The notes: a model not told the origin generated them from the sequence alone. Shown: positions 1-9,476, numbered from the stretch's first letter. The stretch is DNA of 64,000 nt from Rhizobium sp. BT04 (GCF_030053135.1 NZ_CP125647.1:1-64000), one strand, 5' to 3'. Numbers and translations: made by a program.

Positions 1-3000
1 ATGAACTTTTCCGCATTTTCGATCCGCAATCCCGTACCGGCGATACTGCTGTTTGCGATGCTTGCCGTCGGCGGTTTGCTGGCTTTCAAGCACCTGCCGA
101 TCCAGAATTTCCCCGATATGGACCTCCCGACCATCAAAATTACCGCGACGCTCGACGGCGCCGCGCCGTCGCAGCTCGAAACCGAGGTCGCCCGCACGAT
201 CGAAGACAATCTTGCTTCGCTCAGCTATCTCGACCACATCACCACGACGATTACCGACGGCACGGTGTCGATCAGCGTCTCCTTCAAACTGGAGAAGGAC
301 AGCGAAACCGCCCTGAACGAGGTCCGCAACGCCGTCGACAGCGCAAAGGCCGATCTGCCGGCGCAGATGCAAACGCCAAGCGTCACCAAGGTTACCGTGC
401 AGAATTCGGCGCTGGTCACCTATGCCATCCGGTCTGCCGCCCTTAATGAAACCGAACTCTCCTGGTTCATCGACAACGATCTGACCAAAGCGCTCCTGTC
501 GGTGCCCGGCGTCGGACAGGTCAATCGCATCGGCGGCGTCGACCGCGAGGTCCACGTCGATCTCGATCCGACGACGATGGCCGCCTTCGGCGTCACGGCG
601 ACCACTGTGTCGGCGCAATTGAAGTCGGTTCAGGCCGATACGTCGGGCGGCCTCGGAGAAATCGGCGGCACCCGCCAGACATTGCGCACGCTCGGCGCCG
701 TGGCCTCGGTCGATGCCCTGAAGGAACTGCGAATTCCCCTCGCAAACGGGCAGCAGGTTCGCCTCGACGACGTCGCATCCGTCACCGACAGCTTCGCCGA
801 GCGATCCTCGATGGCCTATCTCGACGGTAACCCGGTGATCGCCGTCGAGATCAAGCGCTCGAACGGATTTTCGGACAGCGGTGTCGCAGCCGATGTCGAC
901 AAGGCGATGAAACAGTTCGCAGCCAAGCATTCCAACGTGCAGATCGAGGAAGCCTACAGCACGATCGGGCCGATCCTCGACAATTACGACGGCTCGATGC
1001 ACATGCTGTACGAAGGAGCGATCCTGGCGATCGTCGTCGTCTGGCTCTTCCTTCGGGACTGGCGTGCGACGGTCCTGTCGGCGGTGGCGCTGCCATTGTC
1101 CGTCATACCGACCTTCCTCATCATGTACCTGGCCGGCTTCAGCCTGAACATCGTCACCCTGCTTGCGCTGTCGCTCGTGGTCGGCATCCTCGTCGACGAC
1201 GCCATCGTCGAAGTCGAGAACATCGCCCGCCACCTGCAAATGGGCAAGCGGCCGATCGACGCCGCTCTGGAGGCAGCCGACGAGATCGGGCTTGCCGTCA
1301 TCGCAACCACTTTCACGCTGGTCGCGGTCTTCCTGCCGACGGCCTTCATGAGCGGCATACCGGGGCTGATATTCCGCCAATTCGGTATCACCGCCGCGGT
1401 CGCTGTCCTTGTCTCACTCGTTGTCGCACGCCTGCTGACGCCGATGATGGCCGCCTATTTCATGAAGGCCCACCCGACGGAGGAAAAGGACGGCCGCATC
1501 ATGCGCGCCTATATGGCAATCGTGAAAGCCGCCATGAACCACAGGAAGACCACCGTGGCCCTGACCGCCGTCGTCGTCGCGCTTTCGCTCGCCACCATCC
1601 CGCTGCTGAAATCCGGCTTCCTGCCCGCTTCCGACGACGCGCGAGCCCAGCTCACGCTCACCATGCAGCCGGGCGCCACAATTGAGCAGACCGACGCCGC
1701 AACCAGGCAAGCCGCCGATATCGTCGGCAAGCTCCAGGACGTGACGCATGTCTTTTCCGCGGTCGGTTCCGCATCCCAGGGCGGCGGCCCCGACTCCAGC
1801 ACCACGAGCAACGTCGGATCTGCGACGATCGTCGCTGTGCTGTCGCCCATCGGCGAACGCGATCGCAAACAGTCGGAAATCGAAAACGACATCCGGCAGG
1901 CTCTCTCGGTTCTTCCCGGTATCCGGGTCGCGGTCGGCGGCGGCGGCAACGGCACGAAGCTGGAGATCACCCTTGCCAGTGACGATGCCAACGCGCTTGA
2001 CAGTGCAAGCACGGCACTCGAAGAGCAGCTCCGCACGCTGCAGGGCATCGGCGCGGTGACATCGACCGCAGCCAGGCAGGCGCCGGAGATCCAGATCACG
2101 CCCGACTTCGCGCGCGCAGCAGCGCTCGGAGTGACATCGAGCGCCATTGCCGAGGCCGTGCGCGTGGCGACGAATGGGGAATATTCCGCCGATCTGCCAA
2201 AGCTCAACCTGCCGCAGCGCCAGGTTCCCATCGTCGTGCGCTTCAGCCCCGAAACACGCACGAAGCTCGACGACATCAAGAACATGCGGGTGGCGGGAAC
2301 CAACGGCAATGTCGATCTCGGATCGATCGCCGATATCCGGATCGGCGGCAGTCCGTCGGAGATCGACCGCATCGACCGGATGCGCAATGTCACCGTCTCG
2401 GTCGAGCTCGACGGCCGCATCCTGGGCGACGTCAACCGCGAGGCGCAGGCGCTGCCGGCGCTCCAGCATCTGCCGTCGGGTGTCACACTTGTCGAACAGG
2501 GCGAACTTCAGCGCAGTTCGGAACTGTTCCAGAGCTTTGGCCTGGCAATGGCGATCGGGGTGTTCTGCATCTACGCGATCCTCGTCCTGCTCTTCCACGA
2601 CTTCCTGCAGCCGCTCACGCTTCTGATGGCTCTGCCGCTCTCGCTCGGCGGCGCGCTGTTGCCGCTTGTGGCGAGCGGAACCAGCTTCTCGATGTCGGCC
2701 GTCATCGGCCTGCTCATGCTCATGGGGGTGGTGACGAAGAACTCGATCCTTCTCATCGAATACGCGATCATGTCGCGCCGCCAGGGCATGCCGCGGTTCG
2801 ATGCCCTCCTGGATGCCTGCCACAAGCGCGCGCGGCCAATCATCATGACCACGATCGCCATGGCATCCGGCATGCTGCCGGTCGCTCTCAGCCTGACGGG
2901 CGGCGATTCAAGCTTCCGGCAGCCGATGGCCATCGTGGTGATCGGCGGGGTGATGATGTCGACGCTGCTCAGCCTCATCGTCATCCCTGTCATCTTCACC

Positions 3001-3147
3001 TTCGTCGACGATCTCAACGAGGCACTCAAGCGCCTCGTGCATCGGGCCGGGCGTGAAACCACCGACGCCGAACCGCAGGCATCCAACGATCGCGCGGCGA
3101 TCACTTTCAAGCCCGAGCTTTCCAAGCGAGGGCAAGGTCAGAGATGA
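1..3147 (+). CDS. RND-family multidrug efflux transporter (HAE1/AcrB-like inner-membrane pump)
   Basis: Proton-driven pump of the inner membrane that normally works with a periplasmic adaptor and an outer-membrane channel. The 1048-aa length is normal for the family. The N-terminus (SIRNPVPAILLFAML) is the usual cytoplasmic start and first membrane helix, so the ATG at base 1 looks like the true start. The TM4 motif LVVGILVDDAIVEVEN carries the paired Asp (residues 399-400) used in proton relay, and the C-terminal half repeats the fold (GLLMLMGVVTKNSILLIEYA). The adaptor gene expected upstream would lie outside the window. No TolC-like gene follows. Substrate cannot be told from sequence. Confidence 0.93.
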   Translation: MNFSAFSIRNPVPAILLFAMLAVGGLLAFKHLPIQNFPDMDLPTIKITATLDGAAPSQLETEVARTIEDNLASLSYLDHITTTITDGTVSISVSFKLEKDSETALNEVRNAVDSAKADLPAQMQTPSVTKVTVQNSALVTYAIRSAALNETELSWFIDNDLTKALLSVPGVGQVNRIGGVDREVHVDLDPTTMAAFGVTATTVSAQLKSVQADTSGGLGEIGGTRQTLRTLGAVASVDALKELRIPLANGQQVRLDDVASVTDSFAERSSMAYLDGNPVIAVEIKRSNGFSDSGVAADVDKAMKQFAAKHSNVQIEEAYSTIGPILDNYDGSMHMLYEGAILAIVVVWLFLRDWRATVLSAVALPLSVIPTFLIMYLAGFSLNIVTLLALSLVVGILVDDAIVEVENIARHLQMGKRPIDAALEAADEIGLAVIATTFTLVAVFLPTAFMSGIPGLIFRQFGITAAVAVLVSLVVARLLTPMMAAYFMKAHPTEEKDGRIMRAYMAIVKAAMNHRKTTVALTAVVVALSLATIPLLKSGFLPASDDARAQLTLTMQPGATIEQTDAATRQAADIVGKLQDVTHVFSAVGSASQGGGPDSSTTSNVGSATIVAVLSPIGERDRKQSEIENDIRQALSVLPGIRVAVGGGGNGTKLEITLASDDANALDSASTALEEQLRTLQGIGAVTSTAARQAPEIQITPDFARAAALGVTSSAIAEAVRVATNGEYSADLPKLNLPQRQVPIVVRFSPETRTKLDDIKNMRVAGTNGNVDLGSIADIRIGGSPSEIDRIDRMRNVTVSVELDGRILGDVNREAQALPALQHLPSGVTLVEQGELQRSSELFQSFGLAMAIGVFCIYAILVLLFHDFLQPLTLLMALPLSLGGALLPLVASGTSFSMSAVIGLLMLMGVVTKNSILLIEYAIMSRRQGMPRFDALLDACHKRARPIIMTTIAMASGMLPVALSLTGGDSSFRQPMAIVVIGGVMMSTLLSLIVIPVIFTFVDDLNEALKRLVHRAGRETTDAEPQASNDRAAITFKPELSKRGQGQR

Positions 3148-3267
3148 CTGCGCTCGCCGGGTTATTGGCCAGACGGTGTCGCACCCGATACGGACGACGC
3201 CTGGCGATCGTCAACCTCTTCGGTCGAGTTCCTCCCCCCGGAACAAGGCCGCGGGACGTGTCCCCCC

Positions 3268-3290
3268 GCAGGCGGCGTCATGCCGCCTGC
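3268..3290. repeat. 9-bp stem hairpin between RND gene and patatin fragment
   Basis: Perfect 9-bp inverted repeat (GCAGGCGGC / GCCGCCTGC) with a 5-nt loop, 120 bases after the RND stop. No T-run follows, so it is a weak terminator candidate at best. The rest of 3148-3319 shows no gene. Confidence 0.4.
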
Positions 3291-3319
3291 GCGTCCTGCC
3301 ATTCGATGGAGACGGCATA

Positions 3320-3871
3320 ATGTCGGACCTCCCCGCAACCAGGCGACTGGGGAAGAGCCTGGTGCGAGCCCTTGTCGCCTTGCTCTCCTTCGCGCTTGTC
3401 CTGTCCGGATGCACCGAGATCATGGACAGGGCGCTCGATGCGAAGGAAGCGGAAACGGCTTCGATTGCCGGTTATGGCGAGATTCGAACCTATCTGGATG
3501 CCCGGCTCGACGAAGCGCCGAAAGACATCCTCGATTGGGAACCTGCAACCAGGCGGGATCGCGTCGACGCATTGATGATTTCAGGTGGCGGCGCCGGCGG
3601 CGCCTTCAGCGTCGGCGTGCTTTCCGCATGGAGCGTGATGAAAACACGCCCCCGGTTCGATGTCGTGGCGGGCGTGAGCACGGGTGCTCTGATCGCGCCC
3701 TTTGCCTTCCTCGGATCGGCCTATGACGATACTCTGGTGCATCTCTACACGAGCGGCGTCGCCGAAGAGCTCGCCCGCAGCAAACGAGCTGGCGCGCGAA
3801 ACGACCTGAACGCCTCGGAGCATGATGCCGAAAAGTGCGAGCGGTTTTCGGCATCATGCTCGAACTCTTAA
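3320..3871 (+). pseudogene. Patatin-like phospholipase lipoprotein, 3'-truncated
   Basis: Begins with a lipoprotein signal (hydrophobic segment then LSGC lipobox near residues 30-34), followed by the patatin oxyanion loop SGGGAGGAFSVG and the nucleophile elbow GVSTG. Only 183 codons are open, against 350-450 aa expected, and the catalytic Asp motif (DGG/DGA) is missing. The last about 18 residues are encoded by a palindromic element (3818-3861), so the 3' part was lost and the frame now runs into the repeat. The ATG at 3320 is chosen because it starts the signal peptide. Probably non-functional; the lipase reaction would need Ser plus Asp. Confidence 0.75.
3818..3861. repeat. Rhizobial-type intergenic palindromic element
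   Basis: Perfect 17-bp inverted repeat (arms 3818-3834 and 3845-3861, arm GAGCATGATGCCGAAAA) around a 10-nt centre. Sequences of this form are common short palindromic repeats between genes in Rhizobiales. Here it forms the broken end of the patatin gene and lies only 34 bases before the fucosidase start. Confidence 0.75.
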
Positions 3872-3895
3872 AGTTTGGAACAGGAGGAATATCCG

Positions 3896-5233
3896 ATGGA
3901 TATCGACAATCTGCAGCCACTGGCCCTGCCCGAGGAGAAGAAGGCCTGGTTCGTTCACGACCGTTTCGGCATGTTCGTGCATTGGGGGCTCTATGCCCTG
4001 CCGGCACGCCACGAATGGGTCAAGAGCCGCGAAGAACTGAACGACGCCGACTACCAGAAATATTTCGATCATTTCGATCCCGATCTCTACGACCCCCGCG
4101 AATGGGCGAGACGCGCCAAGGCTGCCGGCATGAAATATGTGGTGCTGACGACAAAGCACCATGAAGGCTTCTGCCTCTGGGATACCAAGGCCACCGACTT
4201 CAAGGTGACCAACACGCCTTACGGAAAAGATCTGTTGCGCCCCTTCGTCGACGCCTTCCGCGCCGAGGGCCTGAGGATCGGCTTCTACTATTCGCTGATC
4301 GACTGGCATCATCCCGATTTCACGGTCGATCCGCGCCACCCGCAGCGCAATCATCCCGATGCCTCGCAGATCAACGAAGGCCGGGATATCAGCCGCTATG
4401 CCGCCTTCATGCGTGAGCAGGTGCGCGAGCTGCTGACCGAGTTCGGCCGGATCGACATCATGTGGTTCGATTTCAGCTATCCGCAGTGGAGGCTCGGCGA
4501 CCTGGTCGGCAAGGGCCATCAGGATTGGGAAAGCGAGAAACTCGTGCACCTGGTGCGCGAGCTTGCCCCCGATATCATCATCAACAACCGGCTCGACCTC
4601 GCCGGCCTGCAGCCCGATATCGTCACGCCGGAGCAATATATGCCGCGCGCCTGGCCAAAGCGCGATGGCCGGCGCGTCGTCTGGGAGGCATGCCAGACGC
4701 TCAGCGGCTCCTGGGGCTATCACCGCGACGAGGATACCTGGAAAAGCACCGAGCAACTGGTGCAGATGCTGGTCGGCACCGTTGCCATCGGCGGCAATCT
4801 CTTGATGAATGTCGGGCCGACAGCGCGCGGCACGCTCGATCACCGCGCAATAGCAGCCCTTGCCGCCTACGAGGAGTGGATGGCGCTGCACGAGCGCAGC
4901 ATCGTCGGCTGCACCCAGTCCGACTTCACCGCCCCGCCCGATTGCCGCCTGACCCAGAACGGCGATCGCCTCTATATCCACCTCTTCAACTGGCCCTATA
5001 AGCATCTGCATTTCGACGCGCTGGCCGGGAAAATCGAATATGCGCAATTCCTGCACGATGCCAGCGAGGTTACCTGGCTACGCCCGTCTGCCAACACGTT
5101 ATGGGCGAACACCCAATTCCCCGTCGGCGAGGACGAGCTGACATTCATCCTGCCGGTGCGCCGCCCGAAGGTCGTCGTCCCGGTTATCGAGGTCAAGCTC
5201 AAGGCGGGGAGTGCCGCCAGCCTACAGGATTGA
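3896..5233 (+). CDS. Alpha-L-fucosidase, glycoside hydrolase family 29
   Basis: Retaining exo-glycosidase releasing L-fucose from glycans. Family signs are the N-terminal WFVHDRFGMFVHWGLYALP block, the KHHEGFCLWDT block near residue 87, and IMWFDFSYP, whose Asp near residue 192 sits where the GH29 nucleophile is expected. About 445 aa, full length for the catalytic domain; no signal peptide, so a cytoplasmic enzyme acting on imported oligosaccharides is likely. ATG 3896 is preferred because AGGAGG (3882-3887) precedes it by 8 nt; a TTG at 3875 is the alternative. It stands alone, without a transporter in the same operon. Confidence 0.9.
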   Translation: MDIDNLQPLALPEEKKAWFVHDRFGMFVHWGLYALPARHEWVKSREELNDADYQKYFDHFDPDLYDPREWARRAKAAGMKYVVLTTKHHEGFCLWDTKATDFKVTNTPYGKDLLRPFVDAFRAEGLRIGFYYSLIDWHHPDFTVDPRHPQRNHPDASQINEGRDISRYAAFMREQVRELLTEFGRIDIMWFDFSYPQWRLGDLVGKGHQDWESEKLVHLVRELAPDIIINNRLDLAGLQPDIVTPEQYMPRAWPKRDGRRVVWEACQTLSGSWGYHRDEDTWKSTEQLVQMLVGTVAIGGNLLMNVGPTARGTLDHRAIAALAAYEEWMALHERSIVGCTQSDFTAPPDCRLTQNGDRLYIHLFNWPYKHLHFDALAGKIEYAQFLHDASEVTWLRPSANTLWANTQFPVGEDELTFILPVRRPKVVVPVIEVKLKAGSAASLQD

Positions 5234-5271
5234 AGACTGCTGACGCCGTTAAGCGGGCGAGCCATGCGCGC

Positions 5272-6414
5272 TCAGGAGAACGGCGCGGTCGGTCCCGCTG
5301 CGGGACTGGTGAACCAGCGCGGTCCCTCGGCGGTCATATAGATATGGTCCTCCAGCCGGACCCCGAATTTTTCGGGAAAGACGATCATAGGTTCGTTGGA
5401 AAAACACATGCCGGCGGCAAGCGGCGTATCGTTGCCGCGAACGATGTAGGGCTCCTCGTGAATCTCCAATCCGAGACCATGGCCGGCGCGATGCGGCAAT
5501 CCCGGCAGGCGATAATCGGGGCCGAGGGAGTGCTTGGCGAGCACCGCGCGGGCCGCATCGTCGAGATTTGAACAGGCGGCACCGATCCGGGCTGCGTCGA
5601 ACACGGCCTGCTGCGCCTCGCGTTCGATCCACCAGGCGCGTTCGAAGGCGCTGTCGCCGCCCTCCAGCACATAGGTTCTGGTGAGATCGGAATGATAACC
5701 GTCGATCCGGCAGCCGGTATCGACGAGAATGACGTCGCCGCGGCCAAGGATCTGATCGCCGTCGGCGCCGTGCGGAAGCGAGGTCGCTAGCCCGAAGGAG
5801 ACGATGCAGAATGTCGAGCCGTCATCGGCGCCGGCCTGGCGATGCCCGTGATCGATGAAATCGACCACTTCGGATGATCTGATGCCCGGCTTCAACAGCG
5901 CATGCACCTGCCTGTGGACGTCGAGCGTCAGGGTCATCGCATATTGAATAAGAGCGATCTCGGCCGCCGATTTGATGCGCCGCAGGTCGCGGATCAGCCG
6001 GCCGCCATCGGCAAGCTGTTCGGCGCCCATCGCCGCTGCCAAGGCGTGATAGAAAAACAGCGGCAGGCCATCGTCGAGGGCAAGCCTGCCGTGTTGGCCG
6101 ACAAGGCGGGCAATGAGCGCGGCACTGCTCTCTTCCTCTTCCCAGACCAGGATTTCCCCCGGCAGATGCGGCAGCGTTTCGACGCGGCTGCGCTCGAAAC
6201 CGGGAACGATGTAGGAAATGGCGGTAGGTGTGATCAGCGCGCCGAGGAACCTTTCGCTCGGATGCCAGACGAGCCCGGTGAAATAACGCAGGCTTTCAGT
6301 CGGGCCGAGAAGCACGCCGGCCAGCCCTTCGGTTTCGATCGCTTGCCGAAGATGGGTGAGACGGGTCTGCCGTTCGTCATCCGTGATGCGGGGTATAGGG
6401 TGCTGCCACGACAT
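5272..6414 (-). CDS. M24-family metallopeptidase (Xaa-Pro dipeptidase/creatinase-like)
   Basis: Pita-bread fold enzyme of 380 aa with an N-terminal creatinase-like domain (to about residue 130) and a C-terminal metal domain. Five usual metal ligands are visible: Asp in LVDTGCRIDGYHSDLTRTY (two), His in RAGHGLGLEIHEEP, Glu in FSNEPMIV and Glu in GVRLEDH. It probably cleaves a Xaa-Pro or related amide bond; the exact substrate cannot be read. It lies 50 bases downstream of the GntR regulator on the same strand and is likely cotranscribed with it. Confidence 0.88.
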   Translation of the reverse strand: MSWQHPIPRITDDERQTRLTHLRQAIETEGLAGVLLGPTESLRYFTGLVWHPSERFLGALITPTAISYIVPGFERSRVETLPHLPGEILVWEEEESSAALIARLVGQHGRLALDDGLPLFFYHALAAAMGAEQLADGGRLIRDLRRIKSAAEIALIQYAMTLTLDVHRQVHALLKPGIRSSEVVDFIDHGHRQAGADDGSTFCIVSFGLATSLPHGADGDQILGRGDVILVDTGCRIDGYHSDLTRTYVLEGGDSAFERAWWIEREAQQAVFDAARIGAACSNLDDAARAVLAKHSLGPDYRLPGLPHRAGHGLGLEIHEEPYIVRGNDTPLAAGMCFSNEPMIVFPEKFGVRLEDHIYMTAEGPRWFTSPAAGPTAPFS

Positions 6415-6464
6415 GTCATTTTCCTGTTCTTACCGTTTCTGCTTCCCTCGCCCCGGCCGGCGCT

Positions 6465-7169
6465 TCAGGTCAGGGCGATCGCCACCGGCCGGTCGAGGTC
6501 GCGGGCGATATAGTCCTGGATCTGGCGGACGATCTGGCCGGCATGAGCGATCGCCAGCCGATCGGCTCGCTCTGCGTCGCCGGCCTCGATGGCGGCGATC
6601 ATTTCCTCGTGTTCGTCGACATATTGGCGCGGCAGGCGATCGTCGAAGGTCGAATAATACAAGCGAAGGATGCGCCGACCTTCGTCGAGCAGCCTGGCGA
6701 AGAAGGTCGTATAATAGGAATTGCCGGCAAGCTCGGCGATCGCCACGTGAAATTCGCGGTTCGCCTCGATCATCGCATAGGCGTCGCGCGCGGCAACGGC
6801 GTCGGCGAAATCCTTCTGATGCAGGCGGATGGTCTTCATGATTGCCTCATTCCGCCGTTGGGCGGCCCCGCGGGTGGTCACCCGGTACATCAGCGTCAGC
6901 GCTTCGAAATAGGTGGGCAGGCTTGCGAAATCGATCATCGCGACGATCGTGTTCCGGTTCGGCAGTGTCCTGACGAGCCCCTCGGCGGCAAGCCGCAACA
7001 GCGCCTCGCGAATGGGAGTCCTCGACATGCCGAAGCGTTCCGACAGCCGAACCTCGTCGAGCGGACTGCCGGGCTCCAGCGCCATCGACAGGATTTCCCG
7101 GCGCAGCGTGACATAGACGCTCTGCGTGCCGGAGCCCCGCACCCGCACATTTTCCGCGTCGTTTTGCAT
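6465..7169 (-). CDS. GntR-family (FadR/FCD) transcriptional regulator
   Basis: N-terminal winged helix (VYVTLRREILSMALEPGSPL, then LSERFGMSRTPIREALLRLA) and an all-helical FCD ligand domain with the metal-site pattern EANREFHVAI and later His residues (DEHEEM, IAHAGQ). Start at 7169 is chosen because GGGAGGG lies 4 nt upstream; an upstream in-frame codon at 7223 would have no good site. About 234 aa. Divergent from the DapA-like gene across 150 bases that contain a palindrome (7279-7296), so it likely regulates both directions. Ligand unknown; possibly the substrate of the lyase or the peptidase product. Confidence 0.9.
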   Translation of the reverse strand: MQNDAENVRVRGSGTQSVYVTLRREILSMALEPGSPLDEVRLSERFGMSRTPIREALLRLAAEGLVRTLPNRNTIVAMIDFASLPTYFEALTLMYRVTTRGAAQRRNEAIMKTIRLHQKDFADAVAARDAYAMIEANREFHVAIAELAGNSYYTTFFARLLDEGRRILRLYYSTFDDRLPRQYVDEHEEMIAAIEAGDAERADRLAIAHAGQIVRQIQDYIARDLDRPVAIALT

Positions 7170-7278
7170 CCGTCCCTCCCCTGTCATGACAGCCTTGTAT
7201 GGCTTTTTCGCCGATTCCCGCAACGACAGTCTTCCGCCTGCAAATTTCCGGATCGGGCCGGATTGAGTCTTGTCGACA

Positions 7279-7296
7279 GTTTGTATATAACAAAAC
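7279..7296. promoter_or_regulatory. Candidate GntR operator
   Basis: Imperfect palindrome with half-sites TTGT and ACAA around ATATA, in the divergent region between the GntR gene (7169) and the DapA-like gene (7320). FCD-type GntR proteins often bind such AT-rich dyads close to a promoter. Positional inference only. Confidence 0.4.
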
Positions 7297-7319
7297 CAAT
7301 CTTAACGGAGTTTCGATCG

Positions 7320-8231
7320 ATGACAACAGGATGGAAGGGCGTATTCCCCGCCGTAACCACGCAATTCAACGAAGATCTATCCGTGGATCTGACCGCGACC
7401 CAGCGCGTCCAGGACGCGCTGGTGACCGACGGCGTCAACGGGTTGATCGTCATGGGCACCTGCGGCGAGAACAATTCGCTCGACCCCGATGAAAAGCGCA
7501 CGATCCTGAAAGCCGCCGTCGAGGTCGTCAACGGCCGCGTTCCGGTTGTGACAGGCGTCTCCGAATTCGACACGCGCCGCGCCGTCGCCTATGCCCGCGA
7601 CGCCGAAAAGCTCGGCGCCGACGGCCTGATGCTGCTGCCGGCCATGGTCTATGTGCCGAAGCCGGAAGAGCTGATTGCGCATTTCCGCACCGTCGCCGAA
7701 GCGACCTCGCTGCCGATCATGCTCTACAACAACCCGCCGGCCTACCGCGTCAACATCGGCGCCGATGTGCTGAAGGTGCTTGCCGGCGTGCCGAATATCA
7801 AGGCGGTCAAGGAGAGCGCACCGGATCCGCGCCGCTTCACCGATCTCATCAATGAATTCGGCGATCGTTTCGATATCTTCGCCGGCCTCGACGACGTCGC
7901 GCTCGAAGGCCTGATGCTCGGCGCCAAGGGCTGGGTCTCCGGCCTGACCAGCGCCTTCCCGGAGGAATCCGTGCAGCTGGTTGCCGCCGCCGAACGCGGC
8001 GACTGGGAAGAGGCCCGCAAGATCTATCGCTGGTTCATGCCGCTTCTGCATCTCGATGCCGAGCACGATCTCGTGCAGTCGATCAAGCTTGCCGAGCAGA
8101 TCATGGGCCGCGGCTCCGAACGGGTGCGCATGCCGCGCCTGCCGCTTTCCGGGGCGCGGCGCGCCGAAGTCACTTCCATGGTCGAGAAGGCCGCCGCCAC
8201 GCGCCCCTCGAAAATCCCTAAGGCTGCCTGA
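7320..8231 (+). CDS. Dihydrodipicolinate synthase/N-acetylneuraminate lyase family protein
   Basis: Class I Schiff-base TIM-barrel of 303 aa. The Schiff-base Lys is K164 (NIKAVKESA) and the partner Tyr is about Y136 in IMLYNNPPAYR; GTCGEN near the N-terminus is the GTTGE-type substrate loop. Genes of this type outside lysine operons usually act in sugar-acid, hydroxyproline or sialic acid catabolism. The ATG at 7320 follows AACGGAG and starts the conserved WKGVFPAVTTQF block. Divergent from a GntR regulator, which argues for catabolic control. The precise substrate is not determinable here. Confidence 0.88.
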   Translation: MTTGWKGVFPAVTTQFNEDLSVDLTATQRVQDALVTDGVNGLIVMGTCGENNSLDPDEKRTILKAAVEVVNGRVPVVTGVSEFDTRRAVAYARDAEKLGADGLMLLPAMVYVPKPEELIAHFRTVAEATSLPIMLYNNPPAYRVNIGADVLKVLAGVPNIKAVKESAPDPRRFTDLINEFGDRFDIFAGLDDVALEGLMLGAKGWVSGLTSAFPEESVQLVAAAERGDWEEARKIYRWFMPLLHLDAEHDLVQSIKLAEQIMGRGSERVRMPRLPLSGARRAEVTSMVEKAAATRPSKIPKAA

Positions 8232-8270
8232 AACAATGGGGCCGGCAAGCGTCGACTGCCGCTGCTGGCC

Positions 8271-8594
8271 TTACCTTCTTCCTTGTTTCGTGTCCTCGGA
8301 CCCGGCCAGGCTGTTGCGGCTGACCAGCGACGGTATCTGGAGAATATGCTCGGCCGCACCGCGGCCTTCAATTCTGGAAATCAGGGCCCGGGTTGCGACC
8401 TGACCGAGTTCCCTACCCGACTGATCGATGCTGGCGAGATTGACGAGGCCGAGTGCTGCGGTCGACGAATTGTCATATCCGATGACGGCGAGATCTTCGG
8501 GCACGCGCACGCCCATCTCCATCGCCAGGCTCAGAAGGGTGATCGCGTCGAGATCGCTCCAGCAGAACACGGCACGTGGCCGGTCCTTCCTCGA
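8271..8594 (-). pseudogene. LacI-family regulator, C-terminal remnant
   Basis: Translates to the end of a LacI sugar-binding domain: RPRAVFCWSDLDAITLL, then GVRVPEDLAVIGYDNSSTAALGLVNLASIDQS and a C-terminal SLVSRNSL. The helix-turn-helix and first two thirds are absent, and an in-frame TAG (8595-8597) lies just upstream. Bases 8598-8827 show no intact gene; a short open frame there does not continue the LacI homology. Probably debris of a regulator lost by deletion. Confidence 0.75.
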
Positions 8595-8827
8595 CTATCG
8601 CTACCGATCGCCGCAAGGCGGGCCGGCCGATCAGCCAATTCGATGCCCAGATTGCCGCCATCGCGATTTCGCGCGGCGCCTCGCTCGCGACACGCAACGT
8701 GTCCGATTTTGCGGGAATCAATCTTCAGATCGTTAACCCATGGAAAGACAAATAGCGGCGCGAAGCCTCCTGGCCGTGTGAGCGGTTTTCTGATGTAGCC
8801 GACCTACCCCGACCGGCACGTGCCGCG

Positions 8828-9178
8828 TCACTGCTGCTTGTTTGAGAGAGCCACCAGGTCCTCTTTGAGCCGGACCGGCAGATTCATCCGTTCGTGAAGA
8901 ATGCTCATGACACCGAGATCACCGTTCTCAAGCTCCCGAAAGAACACATAGTGATGCTCATAGCGAGCGAAATAGGCCGAACGCTGGATGTCTGCCGGAA
9001 CCGCCAGACGTTGCGGAAGCTGTCGCCAGATCAGCCGATCCTCGCATAGACGCTGCAGATAGGCGTGCAGTCCGAGAATATAGGCGTCCGCCTGCCTTTC
9101 TCCCCACGCCTCAAAAGTATCGCGCCAAATCCTGTCCTGCGCGGCGTCCGCGCGCGGATAAAATCGATACGCCGTCAT
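8828..9178 (-). CDS. RelE/ParE-family toxin
   Basis: 116-aa protein with the ParE-like pattern: N-terminal YRFYPRADAAQDRIWRDTFEAWG, a central helix pair, then YFARYEHHYVFFREL and a C-terminal VMSILHERMNLP strand, the usual toxin core and tail. It starts 3 bases after the stop of the antitoxin gene and is surely cotranscribed. Members act on gyrase or on ribosome-bound mRNA; which applies here cannot be said. Confidence 0.82.
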   Translation of the reverse strand: MTAYRFYPRADAAQDRIWRDTFEAWGERQADAYILGLHAYLQRLCEDRLIWRQLPQRLAVPADIQRSAYFARYEHHYVFFRELENGDLGVMSILHERMNLPVRLKEDLVALSNKQQ

Positions 9179-9181
9179 GGC

Positions 9182-9433
9182 CTATCGGCGCTTGTTGCGG
9201 CGGATGACGTCTTCAGCCGAAACCGCGACAAATTCGCTGTCGTTGGCCCGCATCGCAGGCGCAAGCTCCTTCTGCAGCATATCCCAGGCCTCATCACGGG
9301 TCTGCAAGTCGCGGCGAATGAGAGCACGAATATATTCGCTGGCATTTTCATAGAGGCCGTCATCGCCGACCTGCTGCTGGATATGGTCCTGCAACTGCCC
9401 ACTGACCTTCACATGAATGCTGCCCGATGCCAT
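9182..9433 (-). CDS. ParD-like ribbon-helix-helix antitoxin
   Basis: 83-aa protein with an N-terminal ribbon-helix-helix (SIHVKVSGQLQDHIQQQV, then YENASEYIRALIRRDL), typical of type II antitoxins that bind DNA and mask the toxin through the C-terminal tail. ATG 9433 is chosen because AAGGA lies 7 nt upstream; further upstream starts lack a site. A perfect ATATTG-N-CAATAT palindrome (9477-9489) lies 44 bases upstream and is the likely autoregulatory operator. Confidence 0.82.
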   Translation of the reverse strand: MASGSIHVKVSGQLQDHIQQQVGDDGLYENASEYIRALIRRDLQTRDEAWDMLQKELAPAMRANDSEFVAVSAEDVIRRNKRR

Positions 9434-9476
9434 CGGCATATCCTTTCGTTTCGTCTTATCTTGGGTAGCGTAGCAT

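Noticed and set aside
1414..2823. 469-codon open frame on the minus strand inside the RND gene
   Set aside because: Antisense shadow of GC-rich coding DNA; composition is His/Arg/Asp-rich and without motifs, while the plus strand encodes a clear RND pump.
3854..5056. 400-codon minus-strand open frame opposite the fucosidase
   Set aside because: No ribosome binding site or family motif; lies wholly opposite a well-supported GH29 gene.
8473..8721. 82-codon minus-strand frame overlapping the LacI remnant
   Set aside because: Its C-terminal part is the LacI fragment read out of frame; the first part shows no recognisable domain.
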